NCBI GenBank assembly: GCA_019614645.1
Contig: JABWDB010000034.1
Span: 2,170,001-2,234,000, forward strand
From: Stratiolaelaps scimitus
Taxonomy: Eukaryota > Arthropoda > Arachnida > Mesostigmata > Laelapidae
Direction: 5' to 3'
Length of the DNA: 64,000 bases
In this document: one piece after another, positions 11,447-24,509 of the stretch
How the letters are laid out: the number at the start of each line of letters is the position of its first letter
How positions within the stretch are numbered: the stretch's first letter is position 1
Program-made: the position numbers and the translations under genes
The notes under the pieces: generated by a model
Told to the model about the DNA's origin: nothing
The model's input: the letters and a program-made list of their open reading frames with translations, nothing else
The model's database searches: none

Positions 11447-12591
11447 CCGAGCCGCAGTTTAGAACCGTATGGCGAGTTAGAGCTTTGCAATCCTGGACTC
11501 ATCATCATGTGTAGGCTAGGATATGAGATGAACAGCTACTTGTATTTCAACCGAATTATGTTGTCAGAGTTATGCATTGTATCTGAAAGTGTGGGCGAAA
11601 TGCTCGAAGGTACTAAGTCATTGAGACCAGGAATAACTTTCACATGGTGCTAATGATGAGGATGTTGCCCAAGCACCAAACAATAGTATGGTCTCTTTGC
11701 CTTATTCAGCCAGAACTAACACTAGCTCTAGATGATACTACAAGGAAGTATGACCTCCTCGTCGCCCAACCCAAGATCCCCTGAGGTTTGCTACATGCGC
11801 TAACGCTCACACAGCGAGGGTGGCCATTGCTGCAGACGGGAAGCCCTTCGGATAACAGTCCAAGGGAGGGGATAACCCTGCTGCACATTCATAATGTTAG
11901 CCCCACATTCGCTATAACCGGCAAGCGTGCACGAAGGGCTCCTTGAAAAACACGAGCAACCCTCCTGCTAAGCACCCCAGCGCCTAACGGCGTTCTACCA
12001 GCCGACGTTGAGCTACCAAACTTGGCTAGGAACGAGCTCCTGGGGGGCTTGGGGGAATTACTCGGCTCTCTGTGGGCGTTTTTATGCTAAAATAAACACC
12101 AACCCGTTTTTAGGTAGAAGAACAAACATTGTTAGGGTAGAGGCCTGCTCATCCGCGTCCTGACGCCGCTCACGGGCGTCCTGTCTGAAGAGGAGAGGCC
12201 GGCAGTGGTTCTGGGTCTGACCCTGCCTTGGGCTTCTCGGCTTCCTCGTGGCCTAGCCGATGCAAGGAGACAAAAAATAAGATAACAATCTCATGTATCC
12301 ATTCATCCATCCTTTGATATTCACTAACGAGCACATGTCACGAGTAGGCAGGGATGATGCTATGGGGGCTGGCTTTAGTGGGAACGCGAGTGAGAGGGGA
12401 TTGACCGAAGGCCTGTTGGATGAGGAGAAGCTCAGGATACAAGCAGGAGTAGAGCAGCGGCTGGAGCTGCGACCCTCCTTCGACTCCTCATGACCCGAGG
12501 CCTTGAGGCCGAATCCGCCGAATCGGGCTCGATTCTAGTGTGACGTGGGTGAGATATGCGGACACCACGGAGCAGAGGAAATGGTACAATT

Positions 12592-12605
12592 GGGGGGGGG
12601 GGGGG
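12592..12605. repeat. G14 homopolymer
   Basis: Fourteen consecutive G, tied with the C tract at 61699-61712 for the longest G/C tract I found here. Confidence 0.95.
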
Positions 12606-15600
12606 CTTTGTTCCTTGAACAACCCCCCAACTATGCGTGTGGCAAACAAATGACATGCACTTGCGCATGAATCACTGTTCGTGCCGTTCGGCGCCGCTCC
12701 CACCGCTTGTCACAGTCCTGAGATCCCATATCTAATTGTCAGCAGGAAGATGGCGCATCTCGCACACTACAAGCCACATTTCCTTCCTGCTATTTCTGCC
12801 ACCGCAGCAGCTGCTGCTGCAACTGTATTGCCATCGAGGAGGCATAGTGCCAGACGAGGCCTTACCGGTGCTATCCGTCACTGGTAATTGGGAGCGCTGC
12901 GACAAGTTCTTTAATGGTGGGTTTTTCTGTACCTGCCTGTCCTACTTCCGTCGTCGCTCGTCGCCACGAATGAGCAACTCTGCTGCTCCAGGAAGCTTTA
13001 CTAAGGCGTCCTCCCTGCGCAGCACGGCGCGATCTGTATAACGATACGGGCTATTCCAATATGACGCGCAGCCGCACTCGAGTCAGCTAGGGCCACAATA
13101 CGGGGCGTGTATGCGTATGCGGCGTTGGCGCAGAAAGCCGGAGTTACATACAGGCACACACGAGCCCTTGCTGACCCTGATACTGATGCAGGCCTGGTGA
13201 TGTTTCGGACAAATCGGAGTGGACAGGCGGCAGCCGGAACGCGACGGGGCAGCAGTCAAAGCAAGCCCGGCAGCGCAATGGTGTTTTGGGTGCGCGTAAC
13301 GACCAATCCGCCTATGGCTCCTGCACCGTACACATACAGCAATCAGTGCAGCGGCCGCCCGTCCGGAGATCGGTAGGTTCGTCGAGTCGAGTCACAGCGC
13401 GCGTCAGAAGCAGGAGGTCTCGGAGAGCTCTCCTCTGTTCGGACCGCAGAATGGCGACCTACTCTCGCAGCTGCTGTGGCGGCGGCGGTGGTGGCTGCAA
13501 CTGCAGCTGCACCCGCCCGCACAATGGACAGTGGAGGAAAATAGTCCTCGTTGGAGAGGCCACCCCCGTGAAGAGCCCACTCGACATCATGGACCAAGCC
13601 ACGCGGCAGAGGAGGAGGAGGTGGCCAATGGCTCGAAACCGAAGAGCTTCTAGAGCGCTGCGTGGAAGACATCGTCTAGGAGAAGCTGGCTGCAGACGCT
13701 GAAGGAGAGTTCCTGCGACAGCAAACGAGTGATAGGGCAGGGCCAACGACGGGAAATCGGGACTGAAGGGGGCACAGACACACACACAGAGAGAACGACC
13801 CGCTGAAGGAGAAAACAGCCGTCGTCGTGGCCGCAGACCCCTACGGGCTATGCTGGTAGTCGGCGAGGTCCAGGCCGAACCGGCCATCCAGCCGGACCGC
13901 CGGAGTAACTAGATTTTTCATTCAGGCTCTCGCTGACTGTAGGTCCATCCGGCTGTCAGCAGCACAGACACGGACGTCGCACGGAGAAGAAGGCCGGGCG
14001 GAGGTTCGCTCGCCAGATCGTCCGGCCGACTACTCACGCGCTGGCCTCTCTCCACACTCGATTCCTCATTCCAGGCCGCTGGCTGCATCCACCGCAAACT
14101 GCCACCCATGCCCGAACCGGGCCTATACCCACATCACCCCCTGCTCCACCTCCCAGATCCATATCAAGGTTTCAGTCTACCAAGAGACTTCTGCTCAGTA
14201 GACTTTGCTGGAAGCATGCGGTGCCGGCATCGCAGTGCAAACGAGGCGATGGTGAAACGGTGACCAAACGAACGGGCATACGCCAACGGCCTACAAAGGC
14301 AAGGACAAGCAGAGGCGAAGCCAGGCTTGGCCACAGGCCCGTAAAAGCTGCCTCTAAGCAGACAGCAGGAGTTGAAGCGTAAGAGGCACGGCTGGGAGCT
14401 ATCTCGATCAGCTTTTCTACTGCGAGCAGTTTGCTGCGTGCGTTTATCCGAAGTCGGCCATAACGCCGTACGTATTGCCCCTTGCCGGGAGAGGCTGGAC
14501 CAGACCACAAGGAACGCCAATTCCATGCATGTACGGCACGTCCAGTGCTTACGGTTTGTGTGTTTGTGGGGAGCCGAGGCGGGGCTCCATAGATTGGCCA
14601 CCTCTATAGATGATCGTGGCGAGCACCATCGTTCCAGTAGAGGTTCTCTCCCCGGGGCCCCCGTTTGTGCCGTCCTATCGGACTCATCAGTTCTTGTCGA
14701 CGAACTGCAAGGGCAAGGGTCTACATTCTGGGCCTCGTGTCCCGATCAGATCAACGGTGATGGTGTCACTTCGCAAATCCCCAGATCTCGTGCATATCTC
14801 GCCGGAACGCTGCCACTCATGCGAAGGCGAGCGTCGCTCCCCTGAAATCGCCGAATGGAGTGCGCAGCATCGCAGAGCTCATACTGCAACTCGCTGGAAA
14901 TCGAGTAGAAACTCGAGCAAAAAGCAGGCGCGGTAGATTTGGGAAGGGAGAGCGAGAGAGAGAAAAGGAGAGAATAAACGCGAGCGACCGAGAGAGAGAG
15001 ATTCCGGCCAGCTCGGCAATGGAGGCGCATCTCGCTCCCCTGCGTGGGCAACCCCCCCCCGTTCGAGACCCCTCTTCTCGTGTCTACTAGTACTGGCTCT
15101 TGCTATGCTGCGCCGTCCATGATAGGCCATTTAAGCATTTGGCAGGCCAGTCAGAGCAGTGTTTGCTGGCTGGAGGCAGCACGTAGCTGAAAGGGAGCAC
15201 TACTATCCTGAAGCACCGCTTGCAAGTTTAGCAAGCCCACCCTATTTTCCACCCTGTATGCCGCCTAGGTCCTAGTTGGCCATGACTGGTCGACGCTTGG
15301 CCAGCAAGGCTGGCAGGCCGTCAGCCAGCCACGAGATGGGCTCTATACTGTGTGTGTGTGTGGGCTGCACTGCTCGTGAGGTTGGTTCGTGCTCTCGTTG
15401 CAGAGCAAACGCGTATATACTCTCTTATGGGTGACTCTCTCCCTGCCAGGACGGCTCGTTCGCAGGACGTGGCTATACCAGTATGTACTTGGTGTGTCTA
15501 TATGGCTATGTGGCACGTAGTTCGCTTCGTTGGTCGGACAGGGCCCGGCCTGCTCCATTCGTTGGTTGTTATCAGCCTGCTGGCCAATTAGGCCATCGCT

Positions 15601-16879
15601 TGGCGAGCGCTGCCGATCGTGGCCTGCCTCGGCCGATGGTGAGGCTATGCGAGGAGCTGTAAGCGGCTGGATCTCCTACCAACGGTCTCGGGCGGACACC
15701 TCCAGGAGGGGAGCTGGTCTGGTTGGGGAATTGGGGGTTTCGGCCGGTCGGCGACTCTCTCGTTCGACGACCGACCGACCGACCAGTGGCCCGACTCCCA
15801 GATCGGCCAAGTGGAATGCTGCCAGATTAGGGACAGCAAGCAGCAGGAAAGCGGGCTGGTCTGCGTGCAACCTTCTGGATTGGCCGGTTAGCTGTCAGTT
15901 CATAGCTGGCCGCACGTTGATAGCCTGCCTCACTGCAGGTTTATGGAAAGCCAACGTTGTGTGGTGTCCGGCATCACTAAAGATGCCAATGATGGGCCCC
16001 ATGCTGCTGGTTCTCGGCTAACAGTAAGCTGGCACCGAGATAGGACTGATAATGGAATCGAAGTAGCAGTTACAGCGGACTATAGTATGCTATTATATGA
16101 CACGATATTAGACGTCCAACGAGTGAATTCGCTGCCATGAAAACTTTATATAGAATAAATAGATCGTTCGACAAATAGCCCCACCGCTATAGCAGTAGAT
16201 AGGCTGCCCTGACGAGCACTCTGGCATGTCTGGTGTCTGATAGAGCCCCGCAAGCTCGTAGGCTCCGGCAATGAAGAGCTAGACATGGCAATTTTGTGTA
16301 GTGCACACGTTCATGATGGCGGCGGCGGCGGTCGTGATAACTGCAAGCATCCGTTCGTGTACGCGTGGTTACCGCATCAGCGATCTCGTCACTGATACGA
16401 GAAATATGACGAACAAGCCCCACGACGCGTAATGTCACTGTGTCGTTATGGGTAGAATCACTAAATGCATTTGACGATGCCGTAGACTATGCAGTCATTC
16501 ACCTAATGAGTTCCTCTCCCCGCCTTGGCCCCGATGGCCGGCAAGAAAAGACACGATGAACATCTGCCGCGTGGTCGTTGGCGGCTGGCAGTCCCTCCGC
16601 CCTCAATCCCCTTCAGCTTTCGAATGGAAGATACTGAAGAGCTGAGCCGTCTATCCATATTACGTGTTCCACGTCTTCGGCTTGAGCATCGCCCGCACCA
16701 GCCATGTGCGAGGCCCATAGACAGCGTGGCGCGTTAGGCCACCGTGCTTGAGGCAGTACTGAATCGGCTCGCTGCGACACGGTAGTTCCATTAACGCAGA
16801 TATTACGTACAATAGCACCCCCCACCAGCGCCACCCCAATCCCCACCGCCCCCCTCGAGCGGCGTCGTCCCCCCTTCAT

Positions 16880-16926
16880 CTCGTTCACTCGCTCGCTCGC
16901 TCGCTGGCAAGCAGGCAGGCAGGCTC
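16880..16926. repeat. CTCG then GGCA tetranucleotide repeats
   Basis: Four or so TCGC/CTCG units are followed by GGCAAGCAGGCAGGCAGG. It is the same GGCA class as the arrays at 5.28 and 23.46 kb. Confidence 0.85.
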
Positions 16927-17199
16927 GTGCGCTAGAACAAGCCTGCCGCCGGAGACATGTAGTGCCCCCACCACCCTGCTTCGCCGGGTCGACTTTGGTT
17001 GCCACTCGCGTCCTAGACAATGTATTATATAATACTTGATCTATGTGCTTATCCCCGGTGAACACGCGACGGCCGGGGTCGCCTGCCTTGCCGCCGACCT
17101 GACAGTTCCGTGAGTCTGATGTCGTCATCGTCAAAGGCCGTAAAGCATCACGCCACTCAGGACAATGTGCGGAGGGAATTGTAGTAGACGACAAGCTAG

Positions 17200-17870
17200 C
17201 GGAAACTTGTCGACAAGGCCACCAACTAGGCCTGCTTATTATAGATGGATCTAGCAGCAGCAGCTAAATTTAGTGATTGAGGCTTTCCATACTACTAGTG
17301 TGCTCGCAGGCATAGAAAAATAAATACGACCAAGCTGAAGTCAGCTTACTCGATTATTCTGCCCGATGAATCACATCATGAATTCTGTCTATTTATAGAT
17401 ATATACATATATATATATAATACTTGCTGAGTATTACTAGTTGATGCCTCTGATTGTATGCACGACTGTTGACTCATCGAATGTACCGGCGAGAAATGTG
17501 AACTTACCCGATTAACCCTACCTATAATCAATATTATCGCTTACAAGTCAATACTTCTTGAACCAGTGTAAAAACCACAGTTCAATGAATAATTCTCAAG
17601 GTGAATTAATGAATGAATGATTTACTAATTTACCCTGTCATGTCTCAGCAGCCACCGACAACCACTTTCAAATGCTTATTTGCTTCAATATACCATATAT
17701 ATATATCGTTGTAATTCCGTTCTTCATTGGCCAGAAATTCCCTGCTATCACCTAGCATACGTATGCATGTTATATACAAATGGCTCAGCGATTCAGATCG
17801 TTGCTGAGCTCAATTCGGACGATCGTTGCGGACGGCGACCTGCACATCCTTCTAGGCTACGAGTCACTCT
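17200..17870. other. AT-rich interval without gene
   Basis: Unique AT-rich sequence with short TA runs (17400-17420 and 17695-17707) and GAAT units near 17609. Frames are short. I see no transposon signature. Confidence 0.5.
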
Positions 17871-17969
17871 AAAGATTGAAATCGCCACCTTGTGCCCTCT
17901 GCATTCGCGTCCGTCCGACTGTCTGTCTGTGTGAAGGAGCTCTCTTCGAAGCAGTGCTCTCCTTTATTT

Positions 17970-18007
17970 TCCTCTTTGTTTGTGTGTGTGTGTGTGTCTG
18001 TGTCTGT
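17970..18007. repeat. (GT)n microsatellite
   Basis: TG dinucleotides with TCTG interruptions at the end. It yields a Cys-Val alternation in a chance frame. Confidence 0.92.
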
Positions 18008-18471
18008 CGCCGTGCCCAAAAGCTACGCCTTTACCTCTGGAGCAGACACTGTAGCTTTCCGTGTTCTATGTACACTCAGCTGGCGGCCCGTGCTGCTGTC
18101 GTTTGCCGGCCCCGCTGGCTTCTGAAAAACGACGCCTCGCTGCCAAGACCTTGTGGCTGCAGCCGCAGTTACAGCAGCGCTACAACTGGATCCACTGCTC
18201 GTTGCAGTACGGAGCACCAGCAGCAGCAGCAGTAGCGAATGGAGAAGACAGACGGACATGTACCACTTCCTGTACCCCCCCGTCCGTCCCCGCTCCCCGG
18301 GGTATGCTATGCAGAAGAAGATGCCACCAAGACTGGTCTATGAGAGGCGTGCTGGAGTGGGAGACTAAAGCAGGGCAGCAGAGGAAGATTACGCGTCTAC
18401 GTGCCTTCGTATGCAACCCAGACGGCTCGGCGTCCTAGCCCCTCGGCCTGTCCTGAACACGTAGGCCCGTC

Positions 18472-18497
18472 CTTTCTCTCTCTCTCTCTCTCTCTCC
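18472..18497. repeat. (CT)n microsatellite
   Basis: Uninterrupted CT run of about 24 bases. Confidence 0.95.
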
Positions 18498-21400
18498 GTC
18501 TTGCCCCGTTGCTTCTCATCGTCCCTCCGACTCTCTCGCTCTCGTTCAAGGACGCGCCAGGAAGCCAGGCTTCCGGTGCACGTTTATAGCATTCTCCGAC
18601 TCGGCGAGGCCTCGTCCGCCTTTCTCGTTCGAGTCACCAGCCCACCAGGCCCACTACTCAGTCATTGCACAGGCGAGAGAAAGAAAAAAACCCCGGTGGA
18701 GAGAGATATAGGAGAGCGAGTCAATGTACAGAACGGGAGGAATCAGACGCCAGGAGGAGGAGCTGCTCTGGGCCGAGCGCAGCGAGAGCGAACGCCAAGG
18801 GATGGCATCCGGTTACCTCGATTCTTGGGCCATGATGATGCCGGGGGAGCTCACGTCACCGAGTTTTCATCGTCGCCGGAGACTGTGCATCCAGAGAGTA
18901 GAGTAGGCGAGATAGGCAGCGACTTGAAGTCGCCACCTTCATGTTGGCACGTCGGGCCAGACGAGTCGATCGCCAGCGCCGCCGGTGCCACCTTCTGCTC
19001 GCCCTAGACCCGACTCGGTGTAGGCGAACAGCGAAACCCGGAGCCCCTGCCGCGCGGGCAAACCCGGCGATCACCGTCCGACCGAGCTGACTCGTCTCTT
19101 AGAATACACAGTCATGACGCGCTTGGTGGAAATCCAATCTTTAGATTGACGCTAGAGAGGACATTTCGAAAGAGGGGACGGGGGGTAGACCGCGGTAGAC
19201 TGCATCGGGAACGGGATCCGGCTGCGGGCGAAGCAAGCGGGCAGGCAACACAGCGTTCCATGGCGCGCACAGGACCAAGCATGCATCCTGCAGCACGAAC
19301 ATCCAAGTGGTACAGAAGCCGGTGTCTGAACGGACGGATGGACGCGCGGAGGACTCTGCCATGGTGGTTATGCACGCATCGAGTGTCACTCGTGTGGCAG
19401 TAACTCCCGCTATAGTGAGACTTGCAGGCTCAGTTGGTCCTGGCTGGCGGCTGAGTGGTTTGCCTTGGTGTGCTTTGCATTGGATGTCCATCAACATCAT
19501 TACGTCGCGTTCGCAGCTCGGCGAGGGCTGCTACGACGGTGTCGGGAAGACGGTTGAAGCACTAACACTAACACCACCACCACCACGTATACATCGACGC
19601 ACAAGACGTTCAAGGTGGGGCAGCCTTAGCCACTTCTTCTGAGCCCCGAGCTCGTTGCCTGTCCGCCCCCAGCAAGGAAGGGCCATCTCATTTCGTGCTA
19701 TCGCATCTGGCTTTAGCGTGACCTTCCGTTTCGGCACCGTGCGCGGGAACCGCGGTCGCTTGCTTGTACGGCTATATACGGCGTCTCCGCGGAGTGGCGG
19801 TCGACGCTGCCGCTTCAGCAGCAGGAGGCAATGCAGCTGCATCAGCCTGACGGCGAAGTCGCCTGTTTCTCGGGTTGCACACCAACAACACTCAGCCCAC
19901 TCCGGTCCCGCCACTCAAGCTCCTCTGGTGAACGGTGGCGGTGTCGTTGTCGTCGCCGTTCAAGCGGACGTTGACCACGAGTGAGTATATCCTGCGATTG
20001 TCGCCGTTTTACTCGCACCTTACCCGCTTACGACAGTGGTCGCCAAACACAGTGGCAGCAAGCAGCACCCGCACCGTGGTGCCGGTGGCTCCAAGTGCAA
20101 TAGAAGTGTGTGCGATGCGTACGCCGCGGCCGCGGCGGCGGCGGCAATGGCGGGTAAGTTGAGATGCGTGTGGCCGGTCGAGTTGCCTTGCCCCCGCCAG
20201 TTCCCCGGGACCCTTACCCCACCCTGCTTTGCTGCTACTGCTGTCGACGTCGCCACGGCTGCCTGCTTGCTTGTCCCTACAAGTAATAAGCTCAATGCCT
20301 GACGTGCGGAGCGGTGCGGCGGCCAAAGCGGCATGGACCGCTTCAAGGACCACCGCCGGCGCCACCAGCAGAGTGGATAAAGCCATCCGCCCTATTTCTC
20401 CTCTTGCACCAACTAGGTGGCACGGCCGGTCGGGGACCAGATTTGCTTCCCCGATTGCGGCGAGCAGCGTCGCTCGCCGTTGCCACTCGACGGTACGAGA
20501 AGAAGCTCAGAAGCTGGCTGGAAGCCGGTAGCTGGCAAGGCACAGCGCCAGGCAAGTGGGCAGGGACAGCCTACTTTAGGCTAACATAAACTACTTAGGC
20601 CTGCCATATGCACTCACTCCCCATCTTCCGAACCTCTTTTCCGCAAAAGCTCCCCGGGCTAGCCTTCCTGCGCGATCGCGTTCTTCCACCCTCGCACCCC
20701 CCAGCCCTCGAAGTCATGCCCGCCTGCGCTATCCCGTATCGCAGCAGCAGCCACTTTCTGGTTCCATGCAGGGCCCATCGCGCAAGGTCGCTTCCTCTCT
20801 CTCTGGCCCCGGGTCTACTCTACAGCAATAAGGCGGAGCCTCCCTCTGCCTGCCCCCCAACCCCTACTGCGCCTACTTCTCAGCGTCCTATCCTGATTTC
20901 TGACTAGTTCCTCGTGGGGCTGTGCGCCCTTCCAGGCGAGCGAGCGAGCGGGTGAACGAAGTAATGCGCTGTACCAGCACGATCCAGACCCGGTCGGGCT
21001 GACGACCCGAGCCGCTGCTGCAGTGAGTAGGCCAACAGAGTCAGAGGCGACTCTGGCGTGTACCGACGCAAAGTAGCAAGGGTTTTTTAGCCGCCACTCC
21101 ACCAGTGTAACACAGATCTCGAACTATAGACAGCAACTCGCCTGCGTAGCCGCGGTGACTGCAGTAGCGCAGGTCTGTGATAGTCCCATTTGTGTCCAGC
21201 AGGCCGACTTACACCAGGGCGACGGAACTCACCTCCTCACCCCAATCCCACAGCCACCTACTCTCAGACACGGACAGAAGGCTCTCGCTCCTGCGCACCG
21301 AAAGAGATATACACACACAACGAGTGGGTGGTGTACTGATGTTCACGGCGATATATGTAGCGGGGGGGGGTCTTGCGTTCCTAGCAGAGCTTCGGCCGCC

Positions 21401-23446
21401 ACAAGCCAGGCATACAGGCACAGGAAGAGCGACATGCGCGTCGCTGCCTGCACGTACATGCGGAGTACACCAGCCGCCAGCTACCACCAAGTGAACGACC
21501 ACGATTCCTGTAGAAACGACGCGGCGTACGACTATACTACAACGACTGTTATTACTGCTACTACTGTGACTTTGAGCCGCAGCATGCGGTCGGACCGGCG
21601 GACGAGGAGGCAGACCGTGCATCCATACGGCTGGCAGCGCGATCGCAAATCCGCCGCCGAGAGGATTTTGTTAGCAAAAAACCTCCCTCTCTCCAGCCGA
21701 GCGACCTTATTTTGGTTTGTGCAGCTCGTCTCTGCAGCTGGAAGCTGGAGCAGAGGCGCCACCAACATCGGCCTTTCTCGCGTGTTTGCTGTTCTTGGGG
21801 GAATACGAAGGGTGATAATACCAATGTATTTCCCCAGCGGCTGCAGCCCGCTCGCTGGGCTAAGCCGACGCGCCGTCGAGGGAACATGCCGCCCGCCTGC
21901 GCGCACGCACTGAGGCTCCGAGACTGAGGCGGCAGAGTGAGAGAGCGAGGATGAGACCGAACGAACGAGGCTAGACCCAACTCAGACCCCCGGCGGCCTG
22001 CAGGCCGGCGGCAGCAGGACCAGCACCGACAGTACTCGTACTACAGGCCGCAGCCTCCTCAATAGGCGAATGCGACGCAATGTTATGCAAGGACTCCCTC
22101 CCCCCAACGAGCGCCATGTCACGAGGGGCGAGATCCTCGCTCGGAAACACAGCAGCCCCGAGCCGAACCGCTAAACACCGCCCGTGAAACTGCGAGGTAC
22201 CCACTCTATTGTTGGGCTTGCCCAAATCCAGCCGCCAATCTTGCCACTTTACTAAACGGCGCAGTACGCCTCGTGGACGTTCGTTTTTTTTTTTTTTTCG
22301 CCTCGGCAAAACATGCCTTCTTGCTGTTCTAGGCCATATTGTCGGTGGAGAGCTCCCAAAGGCATTGCCACTTAACGAGATGATGCCGTAGCGGGAAGCA
22401 AATGTATGTGGGTGGGTGCCAACATTCAAAAGCGTTAAACGTGTAATGTTGGATTCGTCGTATGCAAGACATACAATGGTCAGGATTAAGGCCAGTATCG
22501 TATTGTGCGGAAAGTGCACGTGCACGACGAAGAGAGCTCTCCGGCCTGAAAAGTACATTGATTCCTAGACATAAGAAATTAGCCCATCTACAGTGAGTAA
22601 CTGAATGCATTAATAATTAACACTAAAATCCACCTGCACATTTACCCACGGTAAACGTTTAGTTATGAGCGTGTTTGATTCCGAGACCGCTGCGCGAATG
22701 TGCGAACGAAATCCTCCACTTGCTTGCCAACAACCTCTCACCTATAGCGGACTGGCCCTGTCCATTGACGAACCTGCTCGCGACTGTCACAACAAACTAC
22801 AATCGGCGATTTCACATCAACCATCTGTTTTTCTCACACTAATGCCAGTTCTTCAACGTCCGAACCTCTCGTCCTCGCGGCCGTCCGTCCCTGACCACCT
22901 ACCATCGGGCGGTGATCTATTTGCTCTCTGACTTTCCTGCGCCACTGGTCCACGCACACCCTCGGCGCGCAGACCTCTTCGGAGGCCGGTCGCCTTTCCA
23001 CAGTGAACGTCCCACCAGCCCCGTACACCTGTATACTTCAGCTGCTTCGGCCTCGTCCGCCAGCCGAGCCATGTCCACTTGTCCCAGCTGTCATATCTGC
23101 CACCACCCACGGCCAGCGATGCCTGAGAACATCAATGCCACGTATGGGCTGTCAACCGCTTCTCTCGATGTTCGCTGCACCGCCGATCACCGTTGTGCCG
23201 AAGCTTCTTCGTCCTATCAGAGATGAGCTGAACGACATACTCGCGCATTAGAAGCACACGGGTGATCCCTGTTCTTCCCGCCTCCCCAATGAAACCCGCT
23301 TCCTAACTAGCCTCGACTAGGCTCTGCAGTTGTATGAGCAGTCTCCGAAAAATACCCCCACAGTAGGACACACACAGCGGAGCGGTTGAGGACGTCAATT
23401 TGCACCAATTCCTGTCACTGGCCAGCAGCAGTAGTAGGCGCTGACG

Positions 23447-23488
23447 GTAAGCAAGCAAGCAGGCCAGGCAGGCCAGGCAGGCAGGCAG
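23447..23488. repeat. GCAA / GGCA / GGCC compound repeat
   Basis: GCAA units pass into AGGCAGGCC units and then a pure GGCA run. It is the third array of this class in the window. Confidence 0.9.
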
Positions 23489-24509
23489 ATCGTTAATTTC
23501 TAACGTGATTATTCAAATGATCCTTCGCTAACGGTGGCCTCGCTGGCGCTACGAATGAAGATGGCCAAGGTACAGAATAACTGGGGAGCGGGGGATTGGG
23601 GGTGGTGAAGATGGAACCTGCTCGAGGGGTAACCGAGAGGGATGTTCGAGGAGCCTACCCGAGCGCCGTACGAATAACCGATGTCAGTGGGATCTAGATG
23701 GGAGGCGAGTGAGCGAACGAGAGGAAGTTGCGCCTACCAAAACGAGCCAATTTACCGTACCTCTTCATAAGCGGCGAAAGAACGCGAGTCGGGCCGAGGA
23801 GCAGGCCTTTGCAGTGGCCTTTGTAAGGAACGGACGTCGTGCCCGCTCACGACACAAACGTTCGGGGTGTGCAACGTCTAATTGAGAGATCCCCTAGCCT
23901 TCGTGGCGGCGTCCTCCTGCTGCAGGCCCTGCATTTCCCCCTCCTGGGATACCCCCGCGCGCCATCTCCGCCCTCGAAGGCGGAGGTGTTTCCTTCGCGA
24001 TTCGTCGTGCTCTCTAGCGCCCACGGCCAGTCCCAATCGCTGGCTCGGTGACTCGCCGACTTATTTCCGTGGATCCTGTTCAAGCAACAGCTCGATTAGC
24101 ATATCCTATTTCCATTTCATTTCGGTGGCACTCAGGTCGGCTTTCCTCCTAGCAGCAGCCTGGAGGAGAACGGGAGAGAAGCAGAGTACCTATAACCGAC
24201 CTCGGCGGCATGCCGTGCCACGAAGTACTGCTGCCGAGACCCTCTGCGACCCACGCGACGCCTGCCAATTAAACGGCATATTCCCTCAGGTGGTTCCGCG
24301 CGCCCGACCGAAGGCTTTCCTTCCCGTGCACTGTTCATAGCAAGCAGCAACTTGTTCGATCTATAGCAAAGAGTAGTCGCTGTATGCGCTAAGGCTATCT
24401 GCAGGTTGCTCGACGACGAACACCAACTGTCGCGGCCTGCTCTTTTCCATTCCCCGTACGACCCCCGAGCCTTAGCCTGCCCGGACGCGGGGGCCAAGTT
24501 ATTGCCTGC

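Larger units (their letters stand above)
11450..17190. other. Block with no supported gene
   Basis: The stretch 11450-12130 is unusually free of microsatellites and ends in a GCTAAAATAAACACC segment with an AATAAA-like signal, so it could be a degraded transposon 3' part. I could not match it to any family. From 12.4 to 17.2 kb the sequence is GC-rich, with a G14 tract (12592-12605), CGG triplets near 13480, GT repeats near 15350 and CTCG/GGCA repeats at 16880-16926. Frames are open on both strands without recognisable domains. Confidence 0.45.
17880..24500. other. GC-rich block, no supported gene
   Basis: Triplet and dinucleotide repeats are scattered through it: GT at 17970-18007, CAG near 18215, CT at 18472-18497, GGC near 20124-20146, T15 at about 22285 and GGCA at 23447-23488. 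The longest frames (21155-21913 plus, 21971-22558 minus) have no recognisable domain and are matched by other open frames on the opposite strand, which is what chance gives in stop-poor GC-rich DNA. Confidence 0.5.

Noticed and set aside
21155..21913. 252-codon plus-strand open frame
   Set aside because: Stop-poor GC-rich DNA with other open frames in the same interval on the minus strand, no domain, and mixed Arg/Ser composition typical of chance translation.
23447..23488. Regularly spaced GGCAGG units considered as a CRISPR or satellite array
   Set aside because: There are no unique spacers between units and the period is 4 bp. It is a microsatellite.
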